NCBI RefSeq assembly: GCF_019417665.1
Contig: NZ_DXUU01000013.1
Coordinates: forward strand, 1-59,639
Source: Ruminococcus sp.
GTDB lineage: Bacteria; Bacillota; Clostridia; Oscillospirales; Ruminococcaceae
DNA length: 59,639 nucleotides
Reading direction: 5' to 3'
Shown here piece by piece: positions 33,160 to 41,566 of the stretch (positions are counted from its first letter, which is position 1; the number at the start of each line of letters is the position of its first letter). The translations under genes and the position numbers were made by a program. Below the pieces are notes generated by a model. It saw nothing but the letters and a program-made list of their open reading frames with translations, did not search any database and was not told the DNA's origin.

Positions 33160-33561
33160 TCAGAGACAAAGGGTCATCCACGGGAAAAAATTCCGGATGA
33201 TATCGTATCCCAGAACAGTTCCCACTACGGTGAATAACAGTGCGTTGCTTCTCGGCAGAAGCCGTACTGGTTTTTCTAGTGCCAGACAGACGGTCTCTGC
33301 ATAAAGTACTGCCAGCACTGTCGTCAGAGTCAGGATCATGGGATTATACCCAAGGGAACGGAAAATGTGTCCGTGAAGCAGCTCCAGGACTGCACGGGTG
33401 TTGCCGCATGCTGGACAGAGATATCCTGTCAGCCGGTGAAAAGTACAGTCGGGAAAGCTTGCGGATTCCGCCAGTGCAGTGATCCCATTCCGGCAGAGTA
33501 TGATGGTGAGAATACAAAGGGGCGCTGCCAGACTGATGCCGATCGCAGTGGGGCGCTTCAT
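33160..33561 (-). CDS. DUF2752 membrane protein
   Basis: 133 residues with three membrane helices and the DUF2752 signature CPACGNTRAV, whose two Cys may bind metal. Function of the family is unknown. Its ATG overlaps the stop of the TM2 gene (ATGA), so the two form a coupled pair; this pairing is common in Firmicutes. Confidence 0.87.
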   Translation of the reverse strand: MKRPTAIGISLAAPLCILTIILCRNGITALAESASFPDCTFHRLTGYLCPACGNTRAVLELLHGHIFRSLGYNPMILTLTTVLAVLYAETVCLALEKPVRLLPRSNALLFTVVGTVLGYDIIRNFFPWMTLCL

Positions 33562-33791
33562 TTCCGCAGAGGTGTGCCCGTGTTGTCTCGGAAGGAACCC
33601 AGCAGAATGCAGATGAGATCCACGATGGTGCCGATACCGAAGAAGCCGCCGGTCAACAGCCAGAGCAGTCCTGTGCCGATTTTTCCCACATAGAACCGGT
33701 GCAGCCCGCCGATACCGCAGAAGCCCAGGAGACAGAGGATGAATGCAGCAATTTTGCTTTTATCGCTGGTAACAGTGACGTATTGTGCCAT
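33558..33791 (-). CDS. TM2 domain-containing protein
   Basis: 77 residues. Two membrane helices around a short loop: KIAAFILCLLGFCGIGGLHRFYVGKIGTGLLWLLTGGFFGIGTIVDLICILLGSF, with the TM2 marks GxHRFYxGK and the DxI. Membrane protein of unknown function. AAAGGAGCGATCTT precedes the ATG. First gene of the pair with DUF2752. Confidence 0.9.
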   Translation of the reverse strand: MAQYVTVTSDKSKIAAFILCLLGFCGIGGLHRFYVGKIGTGLLWLLTGGFFGIGTIVDLICILLGSFRDNTGTPLRK

Positions 33792-33864
33792 AAGATCGCT
33801 CCTTTTGATAGGTTAGTTTTATTATAGCGTATTTTGTCGGGAATTGCAACATGAATTATAAAAA

Positions 33865-34242
33865 TTACGTGTTTGCAATTGTTTTTTGTATAGGGTTCTC
33901 TGTTTCAAGCAGGTTGTTATCGCTCCACTCTTTCATCTGCATTAAAATTGGAACAAATCTGTTTCCCATTTCTGTCAGAGTATACTCTACTTTTGGCGGT
34001 ACCTGTGGATAAACACAGCGGTGGATAAATCCATCTGCTTCCAATTCACGTAACTGTTTTGTTAGTGTGGATTGCGTAATGCCATCCAACCGTTTTTGCA
34101 GTTCATTGAAACGCTGTACTTGATATACGGCTATGTACCAAATAATCAGAATTTTCCATTTGCCGCTGATCACTGCTTGTAAACGGCTCATAGATTCGCA
34201 TCGGGCAATTTGTTTTTTGTCGGAGTGCTTATTTTCGGACAT
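33865..34242 (-). CDS. HxlR-family winged-helix regulator
   Basis: 125 residues with a winged helix: CESMSRLQAVISGKWKILIIWYI, RFNELQKRLDGITQSTLTKQLRELEADGFIHR and EYTLTEMGNRFVPIL. HxlR proteins often sense redox or electrophiles. It is divergent from the radical SAM gene with a shared ~185-bp AT-rich control region. A minus promoter TTGACA-N18-TATAAT is visible, so it may control both. Confidence 0.9.
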   Translation of the reverse strand: MSENKHSDKKQIARCESMSRLQAVISGKWKILIIWYIAVYQVQRFNELQKRLDGITQSTLTKQLRELEADGFIHRCVYPQVPPKVEYTLTEMGNRFVPILMQMKEWSDNNLLETENPIQKTIANT

Positions 34243-34356
34243 TTACATTCCCTCCATTCTGGGCACATTATAACATAGAATTTGTATTTTTGTCAATGTA
34301 CAGTGAAAAATATACTATGTATCAAAAAGAAAAGTATATATATAAAATAATCGTAC

Positions 34357-34385
34357 TTGTATTTTTATACTTAGAATGCTATAAT
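34357..34385 (+). promoter_or_regulatory. Promoter of the radical SAM gene
   Basis: TTGTAT (34357-34362), 17 bp, TATAAT (34380-34385). AAGTATA and TATACTT arms (near 34332 and 34366) bracket the -35 and could be an HxlR site. Confidence 0.6.
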
Positions 34386-34427
34386 CAAAACAACAGGTAA
34401 GCTTACTGTTTTTGTGAGGAGGAATTA

Positions 34428-35315
34428 ATGATGCACTTTACAGGAACAATCTGGCGGCCACCATATGAGGCGTGGTCTGCACTTATTCAGGTCACAGCGG
34501 GCTGTACACATCATAAATGTAAGTTCTGTACACTTTATGAGGATGTGCCCTTTCAATTTCGCATGTCGCCGATGGAAGAGATTGAAGCAGATTTGCAGGA
34601 AATATATCGGTATATGCCGGATGTCACACGACTCTTTCTAACGGGGGCAAATCCGTTTGTTCTACACACAGATAAACTCAAAACTATAGCTAATCTTGCA
34701 AAACAATATTTACAGCGGCTTCGGAGCATTGGTTGTTTTGCAAGAATTACCGACATTACAGGAAAGAGTGTGGAAGAACTGAAAGCTTTACGAACGCTCG
34801 GCTATGATCGGATTACTATTGGTGTTGAAACAGGCGATGATGAAGCACTTGATTTTATGCAAAAGGGATATAGGTCAAGGGATATTTTAGAACAATGTCA
34901 TAAGCTAGATCTGGCAAATATGGAATATAACTTTTTTTATTTGACCGGTATTTATGGTGCTGGAAAAAGTATGGATGGGGTGGCCAGAACAGCTGAGATT
35001 TTCAATCAGCTGCATCCAAAAATTGTCGGCGCATCTATGTTGACTATTTACCCATCATCGGAATTATATCAGGAAATACAGTCAGGAAATTGGCATGAAG
35101 AGAGTGAAACAGAGAAACTGAAAGAAATGCGTATGTTGATCGAAGCACTTGAGATACGGACGCATTTTGCAGCGTTGGGTGATTCCAATATGTTCAAATT
35201 GCATGGAGATCTGCCTCATGACAAGGCAAACTTGTTAAATGAGATTGATCAGATTTTGATGCAATTTGAAGAAACAAAGCTTAGAGCATATCGAGTGAAC
35301 TTAAAGCATTTGTAA
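34428..35315 (+). CDS. Radical SAM protein
   Basis: 295 residues. The cluster motif is CTHHKCKFC (CX4CX2C, about 25-33), where three Cys hold a 4Fe-4S cluster. Then LFLTGANPFVL, RITIGVETGDDEAL and FFYLTGIYG form the TIM-barrel of the Elp3-like branch. The first motif has four rather than three residues between the first two Cys, as in some members. Reaction unknown. ATG ATG at the start follows GAGGAGGAATTA. The gene is AT-rich and may be acquired with its HxlR neighbour. Confidence 0.88.
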   Translation: MMHFTGTIWRPPYEAWSALIQVTAGCTHHKCKFCTLYEDVPFQFRMSPMEEIEADLQEIYRYMPDVTRLFLTGANPFVLHTDKLKTIANLAKQYLQRLRSIGCFARITDITGKSVEELKALRTLGYDRITIGVETGDDEALDFMQKGYRSRDILEQCHKLDLANMEYNFFYLTGIYGAGKSMDGVARTAEIFNQLHPKIVGASMLTIYPSSELYQEIQSGNWHEESETEKLKEMRMLIEALEIRTHFAALGDSNMFKLHGDLPHDKANLLNEIDQILMQFEETKLRAYRVNLKHL

Positions 35316-35352
35316 AATTTAGGCTAAAGTTGTGAAGAGAAATTCTCCGTGC

Positions 35353-35381
35353 TTGACAACACATCGGAAATCTGATATAAT
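35353..35381 (+). promoter_or_regulatory. Promoter of antitoxin RNA 3
   Basis: TTGACA (35353-35358), 17 bp, TATAAT (35376-35381): a consensus-quality promoter with no coding region after it on this strand. Confidence 0.78.
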
Positions 35382-35387
35382 AAAGAC

Positions 35388-35480
35388 AAAGAGAGCAGTA
35401 TCGTTTCGGCGGTCGCTTCCAAGTAATAGGATGATTTGAAATAACCGCTCCTAAGTTGGTCGCTGAGGGCGGTTATTTCC
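35388..35480 (+). ncRNA. Antitoxin RNA of type I cassette 3
   Basis: RNA from about 35388 runs into hairpin AAATAACCGC/GCGGTTATTT (35439-35478) that also ends the toxin mRNA. It thus overlaps the toxin 3' end in antisense. Its first bases AAAGAGAGCA and GGCGGTC also occur near the 5' end of the toxin mRNA on the other strand, so the cassette has inverted-repeat ends. The 3' end is not defined. Confidence 0.65.
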
Positions 35481-35556
35481 GTTTGTCGCTATGCTGCATG
35501 ATCTGAATGATTCTGCAAATGAAATTCAGAAGCTCTAATACTTCCAGAAATGTCAT
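35473..35556 (-). CDS. Holin-like type I toxin peptide
   Basis: 27 residues (MTFLEVLELLNFICRIIQIM, then QHSDKRK): one amphipathic/hydrophobic helix and a basic tail. GGAGGTG lies seven bases before the ATG. The mRNA has a long leader from the promoter at 35668-35696. The hairpin covering the stop codon, AAATAACCGC..GCGGTTATTT, is a hallmark of the small holin-like toxins of Firmicutes. Close relative of the remnant at 12079. An alternative ATG at 35563 gives an unrelated 24-residue frame and is less likely. Confidence 0.68.
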   Translation of the reverse strand: MTFLEVLELLNFICRIIQIMQHSDKRK

Positions 35557-35667
35557 ATAGCATCACCTCCCAAAACCGTGACAACGGCTGGGAGCTGGAT
35601 TTGACCGCCTATACACATACATAATTTGTATTATGTATCCGCTTGGATATGCTCTCTTTGCGTTTTT

Positions 35668-35696
35668 ATTATAGCAAATTGTGACAAGCTTGTCAA
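35668..35696 (-). promoter_or_regulatory. Promoter of toxin mRNA 3
   Basis: On the minus strand TTGACA (35696-35691), 17 bp, TATAAT (35673-35668). The leader to the toxin start is about 105 nt and could fold. Confidence 0.75.
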
Positions 35697-35805
35697 TGCT
35701 GTGACAGTATTCTGCACCGGAATCCCGGTGCTTTTTTCTTGTCGGAATAAAAAACAGACGCCCTTTCACAAAGGACGTCTGTAAAGTGTCATATCAAAAA
35801 TTGTC

Positions 35806-37194
35806 TTAGAATTCCATCTTGCCGTTGAGGTAGTCTACCAGTTCATCAATGGGCATACGTACCTGTTCCATGGTATCACGATCACGGACAGTAACGCAGT
35901 TGTCATTTTCAACAGTCTCAAAGTCTACAGTGATGCAGAACGGTGTGCCGATCTCATCCTGACGGCGGTAGCGCTTGCCGATGGAACCAGTCTCATCGTA
36001 ATCTACAGGGAAGTGCTTTACCAGCTGTGCATAGACTTCCTGTGCCTTTTCGCTGAGCTTTTTGGACAAAGGCAGAACAGCAGCCTTGAAAGGTGCCAGT
36101 GCCGGATGGAAGTGCATTACCACACGGGTATCGTTCTTCTCAGCATCGACCACTTCCTCGTCATAGGCCTCGGTGACAATGGACAGGAACAGACGCTCTA
36201 CGCCCAGGGACGGCTCGATAACATAGGGGATGTACTTGGTGTTGGTCTCCGGGTCGAAGTATTCCAGGGACTTGCCGCTGTGTTCCTGGTGCTGTGTCAG
36301 GTCGTAGTTGGTTCTGTCTGCTACGCCCCACAGTTCGCCCCAGCCGAAGCTGAACTTGTATTCAAAGTCAGTAGTTGCCTTGGAGTAGAAGCACAGTTCT
36401 TCCGGATCGTGGTCACGGAGCCGCAGGTTTTCTTCCTTGATGCCCAGGGACAGCAGGAAGTTCTTGCAGTAGCCTCTCCAGTACTGGAACCATTCCAGGT
36501 CAGTATCCGGCTTGCAGAAAAATTCCAGTTCCATCTGCTCGAATTCACGGACACGGAAAATAAAGTTGCCCGGTGTGATCTCGTTTCGGAAAGACTTACC
36601 GATCTGTGCAACGCCGAAGGGCAGCTTTTTCCGGGTAGTTCTCTGGATATTAGCGAAGTTGACGAAAATACCCTGTGCGGTTTCCGGACGGAGATACAGC
36701 TCAGACTTAGAATCCTCAGTAACGCCTTGGAAGGTCTTGAACATCAGGTTAAACTGACGGATATCGGTGAAATCAGCCTTGCCGCAGTTGGGGCAGGTGA
36801 TACCCTTTTCCCGGATATAATCCATCATCTGCTGGTTTGTCCAGCCGGCAGGATTGGTGCCGTCGAAGTTTTCAATAAGGTTATCCGCACGGTGTCTGGT
36901 CTTGCAGGACTTACAGTCCATGAGGGGATCGGAGAAGCCGCCCAGGTGACCGGAGGCAACCCATGTTTCCGGATTCATGAGAATAGAAGCGTCCAGACCT
37001 ACGTTGTAGGGGGATTCCTGAACGAATTTTTTCCACCATGCCTTTTTGATGTTGTTTTTCAGTTCCACACCCAGAGGACCATAGTCCCACGAGTTTGCCA
37101 GACCGCCGTAAATTTCCGAGCCGGGGTATACGAAACCACGGGACTTGCAGAGGTCTACGATTTTATCCATGCTTTTCTGTTCATTGGTCAGCAT
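35806..37194 (-). CDS. glyQS: Glycyl-tRNA synthetase, homodimeric type
   Basis: 462 residues, class II alpha2 enzyme that charges tRNA-Gly. Motifs: FVYPGSEIYGGLANSWDYGPLGVELKNNIK, LRPETAQGIFVNF, FRNEITPGNFIFRVREFEQME (motif 2), PYVIEPSLGVERL (motif 3) and an anticodon-binding C-terminus. Minus promoter TTGACA-N17-TACAAT lies close upstream. The leader is too short for a T-box, so regulation by uncharged tRNA-Gly is not expected here. Confidence 0.97.
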   Translation of the reverse strand: MLTNEQKSMDKIVDLCKSRGFVYPGSEIYGGLANSWDYGPLGVELKNNIKKAWWKKFVQESPYNVGLDASILMNPETWVASGHLGGFSDPLMDCKSCKTRHRADNLIENFDGTNPAGWTNQQMMDYIREKGITCPNCGKADFTDIRQFNLMFKTFQGVTEDSKSELYLRPETAQGIFVNFANIQRTTRKKLPFGVAQIGKSFRNEITPGNFIFRVREFEQMELEFFCKPDTDLEWFQYWRGYCKNFLLSLGIKEENLRLRDHDPEELCFYSKATTDFEYKFSFGWGELWGVADRTNYDLTQHQEHSGKSLEYFDPETNTKYIPYVIEPSLGVERLFLSIVTEAYDEEVVDAEKNDTRVVMHFHPALAPFKAAVLPLSKKLSEKAQEVYAQLVKHFPVDYDETGSIGKRYRRQDEIGTPFCITVDFETVENDNCVTVRDRDTMEQVRMPIDELVDYLNGKMEF

Positions 37195-37311
37195 TTTGCA
37201 TTCTCCCTTATATAAAAATGATATCCTTTATATTGTACCGGAAAATGGGGGAATTGTCAAGTATTTTCTGTGCGGCGAGCACGGAAATACCAGTTTTCCC
37301 TAGCAGTAGGT

Positions 37312-38154
37312 TCACACAATATTGTTTGTCATCGGAATTTTTGCCAGCATGGCATCCAGTCCGGCAGTATCTTCGGCGGTTTTGTGTGCTGCATAAAGGT
37401 TACGATAATAGGCGCTTTTCTCTGCATTGCCTACAGAACGCCAGGCAAGTGCCAGTGTGCTGGCAACGGCGTACAGATCTGGTTTCAGTTCCATTGCCCG
37501 TTCTGCATATGTGATCGCTTTCTGGGGATCCTGTTTTTTCAGGTAATATACCGTGGCGAGATTGCCGTATGCGGAGACATATTCTGCATCATAGAGGAGG
37601 CAGGATTCATAGCAGCGAATGGCATCATCTGTCTGATCCAGCCGGAAGTAGGTCGTTCCCAGTTCATCCCATACTCTGGGGGATGCAGCACGAAGGCGTA
37701 GTAACTCTTCCCAGTCGGCTGCACATGCTGTATAGTTTCCCGATAGCTGGTGGCTGAGTCCACGGAAATACAGCACGGTGATCAGGTCATCCGCAGCATT
37801 TTCACCGTATGCAGCGAGTTGATCCAGCCGGCGGATCGCCTTTTCGTATTTGTCGCAGTGCATATCCAGAACGGCTTGTTCCAAAACCTTTTTGCGGCGG
37901 TTGTTCTGATATGCCGTGTTCAGGAATTCTGGGTAATCCTTTCGGTAGGTTTGTAGAATCAGAAATCCGTTACCGCTGCGGCGTTTGATGCGGTGTCTTT
38001 GGAACAGCAGTGCAGCGGTCAGGCTCACCAGTGTGACAATCCCTTTGGAAATCAGTCGCCGATCCGGGGTGTCCGGCAGGACAATGGCAAGAATGAGGAT
38101 GATGATGACAACGGCATAGAGGATGCTCCAGAGGATAATGGTCCGGTGGCGCAT
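37312..38154 (-). CDS. Membrane-anchored TPR protein
   Basis: 280 residues. Two N-terminal membrane helices (ILWSILYAVVIIILILAIVLP and GIVTLVSLTAALLF) and about four tetratricopeptide repeats (KYEKAIRRLDQLAAY; SGNYTACAADWEELLRL; RLDQTDDAIRCYESCLLYD; KQDPQKAITYAERAMELKPD). A scaffold for protein contacts at the inner membrane face; partner unknown. Confidence 0.85.
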   Translation of the reverse strand: MRHRTIILWSILYAVVIIILILAIVLPDTPDRRLISKGIVTLVSLTAALLFQRHRIKRRSGNGFLILQTYRKDYPEFLNTAYQNNRRKKVLEQAVLDMHCDKYEKAIRRLDQLAAYGENAADDLITVLYFRGLSHQLSGNYTACAADWEELLRLRAASPRVWDELGTTYFRLDQTDDAIRCYESCLLYDAEYVSAYGNLATVYYLKKQDPQKAITYAERAMELKPDLYAVASTLALAWRSVGNAEKSAYYRNLYAAHKTAEDTAGLDAMLAKIPMTNNIV

Positions 38155-38276
38155 GGATATCTCTCCTTTTCAATCGTAATTTCTGTCATTTATTGTAGCT
38201 TATTTGTGTATCAATGTCAAGGGAGTATTATAAAAACCGCCGCTGTGTGCACTGTACAGCGACGGTTTCGTTCATT

Positions 38277-38870
38277 TTATAATCCCAATGCCTCTCGGAG
38301 CGCAAGGAGATCGCCTTTGGTGTCCAGACTGCCGTCATCGTTCCAGATCATAAGGGTATAATCGGTTTTGGATTCCGGCATGATACCATATAATGTGTAC
38401 TGTTCGTCCTGGGGGTAACAGGCAATATAATAATCTGATTCCTGTTCAATGACATCGAAGGGGTTTCCCATGGTATATTGACTGAGTTCATCAAGCTGCT
38501 CCTGCACGTCATTGTATTGTGTTGTTGTGCCGATCTCCAGAAAAACACTGCGCTGGCGTTCTGTGTCATAGAAGCTGTAACTGTAATAAGTGGTATCAAT
38601 GACCATATTCTCCCATGTCCAGGAGGCCGCAGCATTTTCTGGGGGCGTGTAAAGTGGTACGTGTGGGTACTGTTCTGCCATAGCAGCAGAAAAATCGGCG
38701 TAATTGTCAAATGTGGAATAGGTGACAGGGTCTTCGAAGTAAGCTTCTGTGGTTGCTGTAGCGGTAGTTTTGTCTGCTGTATCAGATTCTGACGGTACAG
38801 TGTCACCACAGCCGGAAAAAGCTGCTGGAATACAGGTGAACACAAATAGTAATGCCCATGTTTTTTTCAT
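38277..38870 (-). CDS. Lipoprotein, paralogue family member 1
   Basis: 197 residues. Lipoprotein signal MKKTWALLFVFTCIPAAFSGC, then a Thr-rich linker and a ~150-residue domain. The domain has FDNYADFSAAMAEQYPHVPLYTPPENAAASWTWENMVIDTTYYSYSF and ends in SLDTKGDLLALREALGL. Family unknown. A second member is directly upstream (38910) and a third sits in the dnaK operon (43523). The last ~65 bases are nearly identical to the 38910 copy. Confidence 0.82.
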   Translation of the reverse strand: MKKTWALLFVFTCIPAAFSGCGDTVPSESDTADKTTATATTEAYFEDPVTYSTFDNYADFSAAMAEQYPHVPLYTPPENAAASWTWENMVIDTTYYSYSFYDTERQRSVFLEIGTTTQYNDVQEQLDELSQYTMGNPFDVIEQESDYYIACYPQDEQYTLYGIMPESKTDYTLMIWNDDGSLDTKGDLLALREALGL

Positions 38871-38909
38871 GTGCTCATCTCCTTTTAAAACCCGTTTTTG
38901 TTATTGCTT

Positions 38910-39488
38910 TTACAATTCCAATGCCTCTCGGAGCGCAAGGAGATCGTCTTTGGTGTCCAGATTGCCGTCATCGTTCCAGACAACAAGCGTATAGAACACA
39001 TTGTTTGTTCCGGTTAAGCCATACAGTGCATAATCACCATCTTCAGGATAATGCTCCACGGCATAGTCATTTTCCAGAATAACAACCTCAGAATCTACTG
39101 AGGAATAAGGCGCTAGCTGGTCAATTCGTTCCTGAATGGTGTCATATTGTTCGTTGAAGCAGATCTGAATCATGACAGTGCGGTTATTTTCTGAATCATG
39201 GAAATTGTATTGATAATAACCTGCATCCATAATAATATTGTCCCATGTCCAGCCGGCAATGCTGTCCTGCGGTGGCAAATATATAGAGACACCCGGATGC
39301 TCAGCTGTCATGGCATCTGCAAATTCGTCATAGTTATTATATTCCACATAAGTGATAGGTTCTTCATATATTATTTCTGTGGTGGTAGGTTCTGTTTTTG
39401 CTGTGCTGGATGTGGGGCTATCTGTGTTACCACAGCCTGCGCAGATGGATAAAAAAGCGAGTAAAAAACAAACGGTTACTTTTTTCAT
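38910..39488 (-). CDS. Lipoprotein, paralogue family member 2
   Basis: 192 residues. Signal peptide with lipobox ICAGC; same domain as 38277 (YNNYDEFADAMTAEHPGVSIYLPPQDSIAGWTWDNIIMD ... NLDTKDDLLALREALEL). ATG 39488 follows AAAAGGAGATGACATT. Tandem duplicate of the next gene, 39 bases apart, probably one transcript. Confidence 0.82.
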   Translation of the reverse strand: MKKVTVCFLLAFLSICAGCGNTDSPTSSTAKTEPTTTEIIYEEPITYVEYNNYDEFADAMTAEHPGVSIYLPPQDSIAGWTWDNIIMDAGYYQYNFHDSENNRTVMIQICFNEQYDTIQERIDQLAPYSSVDSEVVILENDYAVEHYPEDGDYALYGLTGTNNVFYTLVVWNDDGNLDTKDDLLALREALEL

Positions 39489-39510
39489 AATGTCATCTCC
39501 TTTTGACAAT

Positions 39511-40287
39511 TCAATATTTGTTTTTGTTATTGCTTAAAGTTGTTTTGCACCGAGTGCATGTAGTTAATTTTTTTGAAATATCGTATACGTTATGGTTAAG
39601 TCCCCAAATGCAGTTGGGATATTGATCAGGCAGAACTGTGTAGTGATCTGTAACTCCGTATAAATGACCAATTTCATGAACTGCGGTTTTTGTCGCAAAA
39701 ACATAGGGGTCATAATCAGGATGTTGTTCCTGCATTTTGAAATCATAATCACATGTAACCATTTTTCGTTGACTACTCCAAGTAACTCCATTTAATCCAT
39801 GATGCGAGCCGCTGGTGCCGTTATGCCCACAGATATAAGAAGCAGTGATTAACCATGTGGCAGAATTGCTAGAGGTCGGAGAAACAAAAGAGTTTTTAAA
39901 AGTTTCTGCATTACTGTGATGACGATTGCCATTTTCACATTGTGTGTTTGTGACACATTTGCATCCGTTACGTACAATATTATAGAAATCTGAGGAATTA
40001 TCTGCGCAGTTCCTAGCAGGCGTTGCACAGATATTTTGTGATGTAAATGCAATATTTACATTGATGTTTTGGCTGGCATAATAATTTTCGGTACGGGATA
40101 TAATTGTAGGAAATCTGTAAAGAAATGCGGTTGAGACACCATAAACTGCAGTGTCTGTAGAATCCATATAAGCAGTTATATTTAATCCCCCGGCACTATG
40201 GCTTTGGAGCGGAATGTGCGGTGATAAAAAAATGGCTGCACCCGTACAACAAGAAACAATGGCTTTTGCAATAAATTTGAATTTCAA
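39511..40287 (-). CDS. Secreted zinc metalloprotease-like protein
   Basis: About 258 residues with a signal-like N-terminus (FKFIAKAIVSCCTGAAIFLS). The motif AVHEIGHLYGVTDH is a metzincin-type zinc site (HExxHxxGxxD/H). Several Cys occur (CATPARNCADN, CKCVTNTQCENG, CTRCKTT). Likely start is TTG 40287 after AAAGGTG, or GTG 40296. The gene is distinctly AT-rich against its neighbours. Similar to matrixin-like proteins; substrate unknown. Confidence 0.75.
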   Translation of the reverse strand: MKFKFIAKAIVSCCTGAAIFLSPHIPLQSHSAGGLNITAYMDSTDTAVYGVSTAFLYRFPTIISRTENYYASQNINVNIAFTSQNICATPARNCADNSSDFYNIVRNGCKCVTNTQCENGNRHHSNAETFKNSFVSPTSSNSATWLITASYICGHNGTSGSHHGLNGVTWSSQRKMVTCDYDFKMQEQHPDYDPYVFATKTAVHEIGHLYGVTDHYTVLPDQYPNCIWGLNHNVYDISKKLTTCTRCKTTLSNNKNKY

Positions 40288-40352
40288 AATAAGCACCTTT
40301 TTTTAATTAGATTGTATAAAAAATAATGTTTCAACTGGTTCCTGCCAATTAC

Positions 40353-40381
40353 ATTATAATTGATTTAAAAGCATTTGTCAA
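40353..40381 (-). promoter_or_regulatory. Promoter of the metalloprotease gene
   Basis: Minus TTGACA (40381-40376), 17 bp, TATAAT (40358-40353). The rest of 40382-40542 is AT-rich with a hairpin GCCGG..CCGGC around 40470-40499, probably the DUF1284 terminator. Confidence 0.7.
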
Positions 40382-40542
40382 TATATTTCATTGAAATTCG
40401 TTATTCTTAACAATTTAAATTTCAAATTTTATGCACTTTACATAAATATATATATAAGATGTGCAAAAAGCCGGTCGCTTTTTGCAAAAAGCCCCCGGCT
40501 ATTATTTTAGTTATTTTTCTGTATAAAATCATTGCATCATTT

Positions 40543-40920
40543 TCATTCGAGATTCGTATCACAAATGGAGAACCAACTGCAATCGCCGCAGATCTGTGCC
40601 AGTCTGCCCTGGGAGAGTATACATGTTTCCACCAGCTGCTGGAAGTCACTCCAACGCAGCACATCCCCCTCCGCCAGTCCGCACAGCCGCAGCACAGCGT
40701 GGTCATATCCAGCGACTTTTTCAGCAGCATCGCATTCCTGGGATAAATTATGGGGACAGGCTTCGCAAATACAGTCAGCACCCACTGTCAGGGAAATCAA
40801 GGGGTCTTCCTGCATAAATCTGTCGATTTTCTCCGCCATATTTGCTGTGAATGCTTCGCTGTAGCCGTGCCCGCAGAAAAATGCTGTGCATAGCCCGTGG
40901 CGGGGACGCAGCTTATACAC
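40543..40920 (-). CDS. DUF1284 domain protein, Cys-rich
   Basis: About 125 residues. KLRPRHGLCTAFFCGHGYSEAF and the Cys pattern CICEACPHN ... CDAAEKV ... CGDCSWFSIC fit DUF1284 (PF06935), thought to bind an iron-sulfur cluster or metal. The GTG at 40920 overlaps the bioY stop by eight bases, implying coupled translation. A longer start at 40965 is possible but lies inside bioY. Confidence 0.82.
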   Translation of the reverse strand: MYKLRPRHGLCTAFFCGHGYSEAFTANMAEKIDRFMQEDPLISLTVGADCICEACPHNLSQECDAAEKVAGYDHAVLRLCGLAEGDVLRWSDFQQLVETCILSQGRLAQICGDCSWFSICDTNLE

Positions 40921-41515
40921 GATGGATGAAGCGCTTCGGAATGCGCTTTGCAATGAGGATGGCAAGGGCGATCTTCACCAGGTCGGGAATAATAAAGGGA
41001 AATACGCACCAGCTCAAAGCGGCAATCAGTCCTACAGCACCGTTGGCATTGGTATAGACGATCATAAACCATGCAGTGCCGAAAGCATAGCACACAAGCA
41101 GCCCCAGTACCATGGCAATGATCATCACTGGGAGCTTTTCGCCGAAAAAGTGGGTGATTGCCCAGTATAACAGCGCTGTGAACAGGAATCCTATAATGTA
41201 ACCGCCTGTAGTGCCCAGTAGTACGCCCACACCGCCGGAAAAACCGGCAAAAACGGGGACGCCTACTGCACCCAGGACAATATATACCAGTACGGAAATA
41301 GTGCCGGATTTTCCGCCCAGTGTACCCAGTGCACAGAAAACTGCAAAGGTCTGCAATGTAAAGGGTACGGTCATGGGGATCTGGATCCAGGAGCAGACTG
41401 CCATAATAGCGGCAAAAAGTGCGATCTGCACCATAGCAACGATCTTTTGATGCTGATTCCGGGAGGCAGGCGTGCCTGTTTCCGTTGGAACTGTGGCTTG
41501 TGTTTGTTGTTTCAT
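40913..41515 (-). CDS. bioY: Biotin ECF transporter S component BioY
   Basis: 200 residues with six membrane helices. Family marks: SWIQIPMTVPFTLQTFAVFCALGTLGGKSGTISVLVYIVLGAVGVPVFAGFSGGVGVLLGTTGGYIIGF. It binds biotin for import with a shared energy-coupling factor that is not encoded here. ATG 41515 follows AAAAGGAGTTGTATCTT. Controlled by a promoter flanked by 14-bp inverted arms. Confidence 0.95.
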   Translation of the reverse strand: MKQQTQATVPTETGTPASRNQHQKIVAMVQIALFAAIMAVCSWIQIPMTVPFTLQTFAVFCALGTLGGKSGTISVLVYIVLGAVGVPVFAGFSGGVGVLLGTTGGYIIGFLFTALLYWAITHFFGEKLPVMIIAMVLGLLVCYAFGTAWFMIVYTNANGAVGLIAALSWCVFPFIIPDLVKIALAILIAKRIPKRFIHRV

Positions 41516-41566
41516 AAGATACAACTCCTTTTCTCATTTGTTTTTGTCACCCGGCAAAGGATGATA

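Noticed and set aside
37195..37311. Possible T-box upstream of glyQS
   Set aside because: The leader is too short and no T-box motif is present; only a plain promoter is seen.
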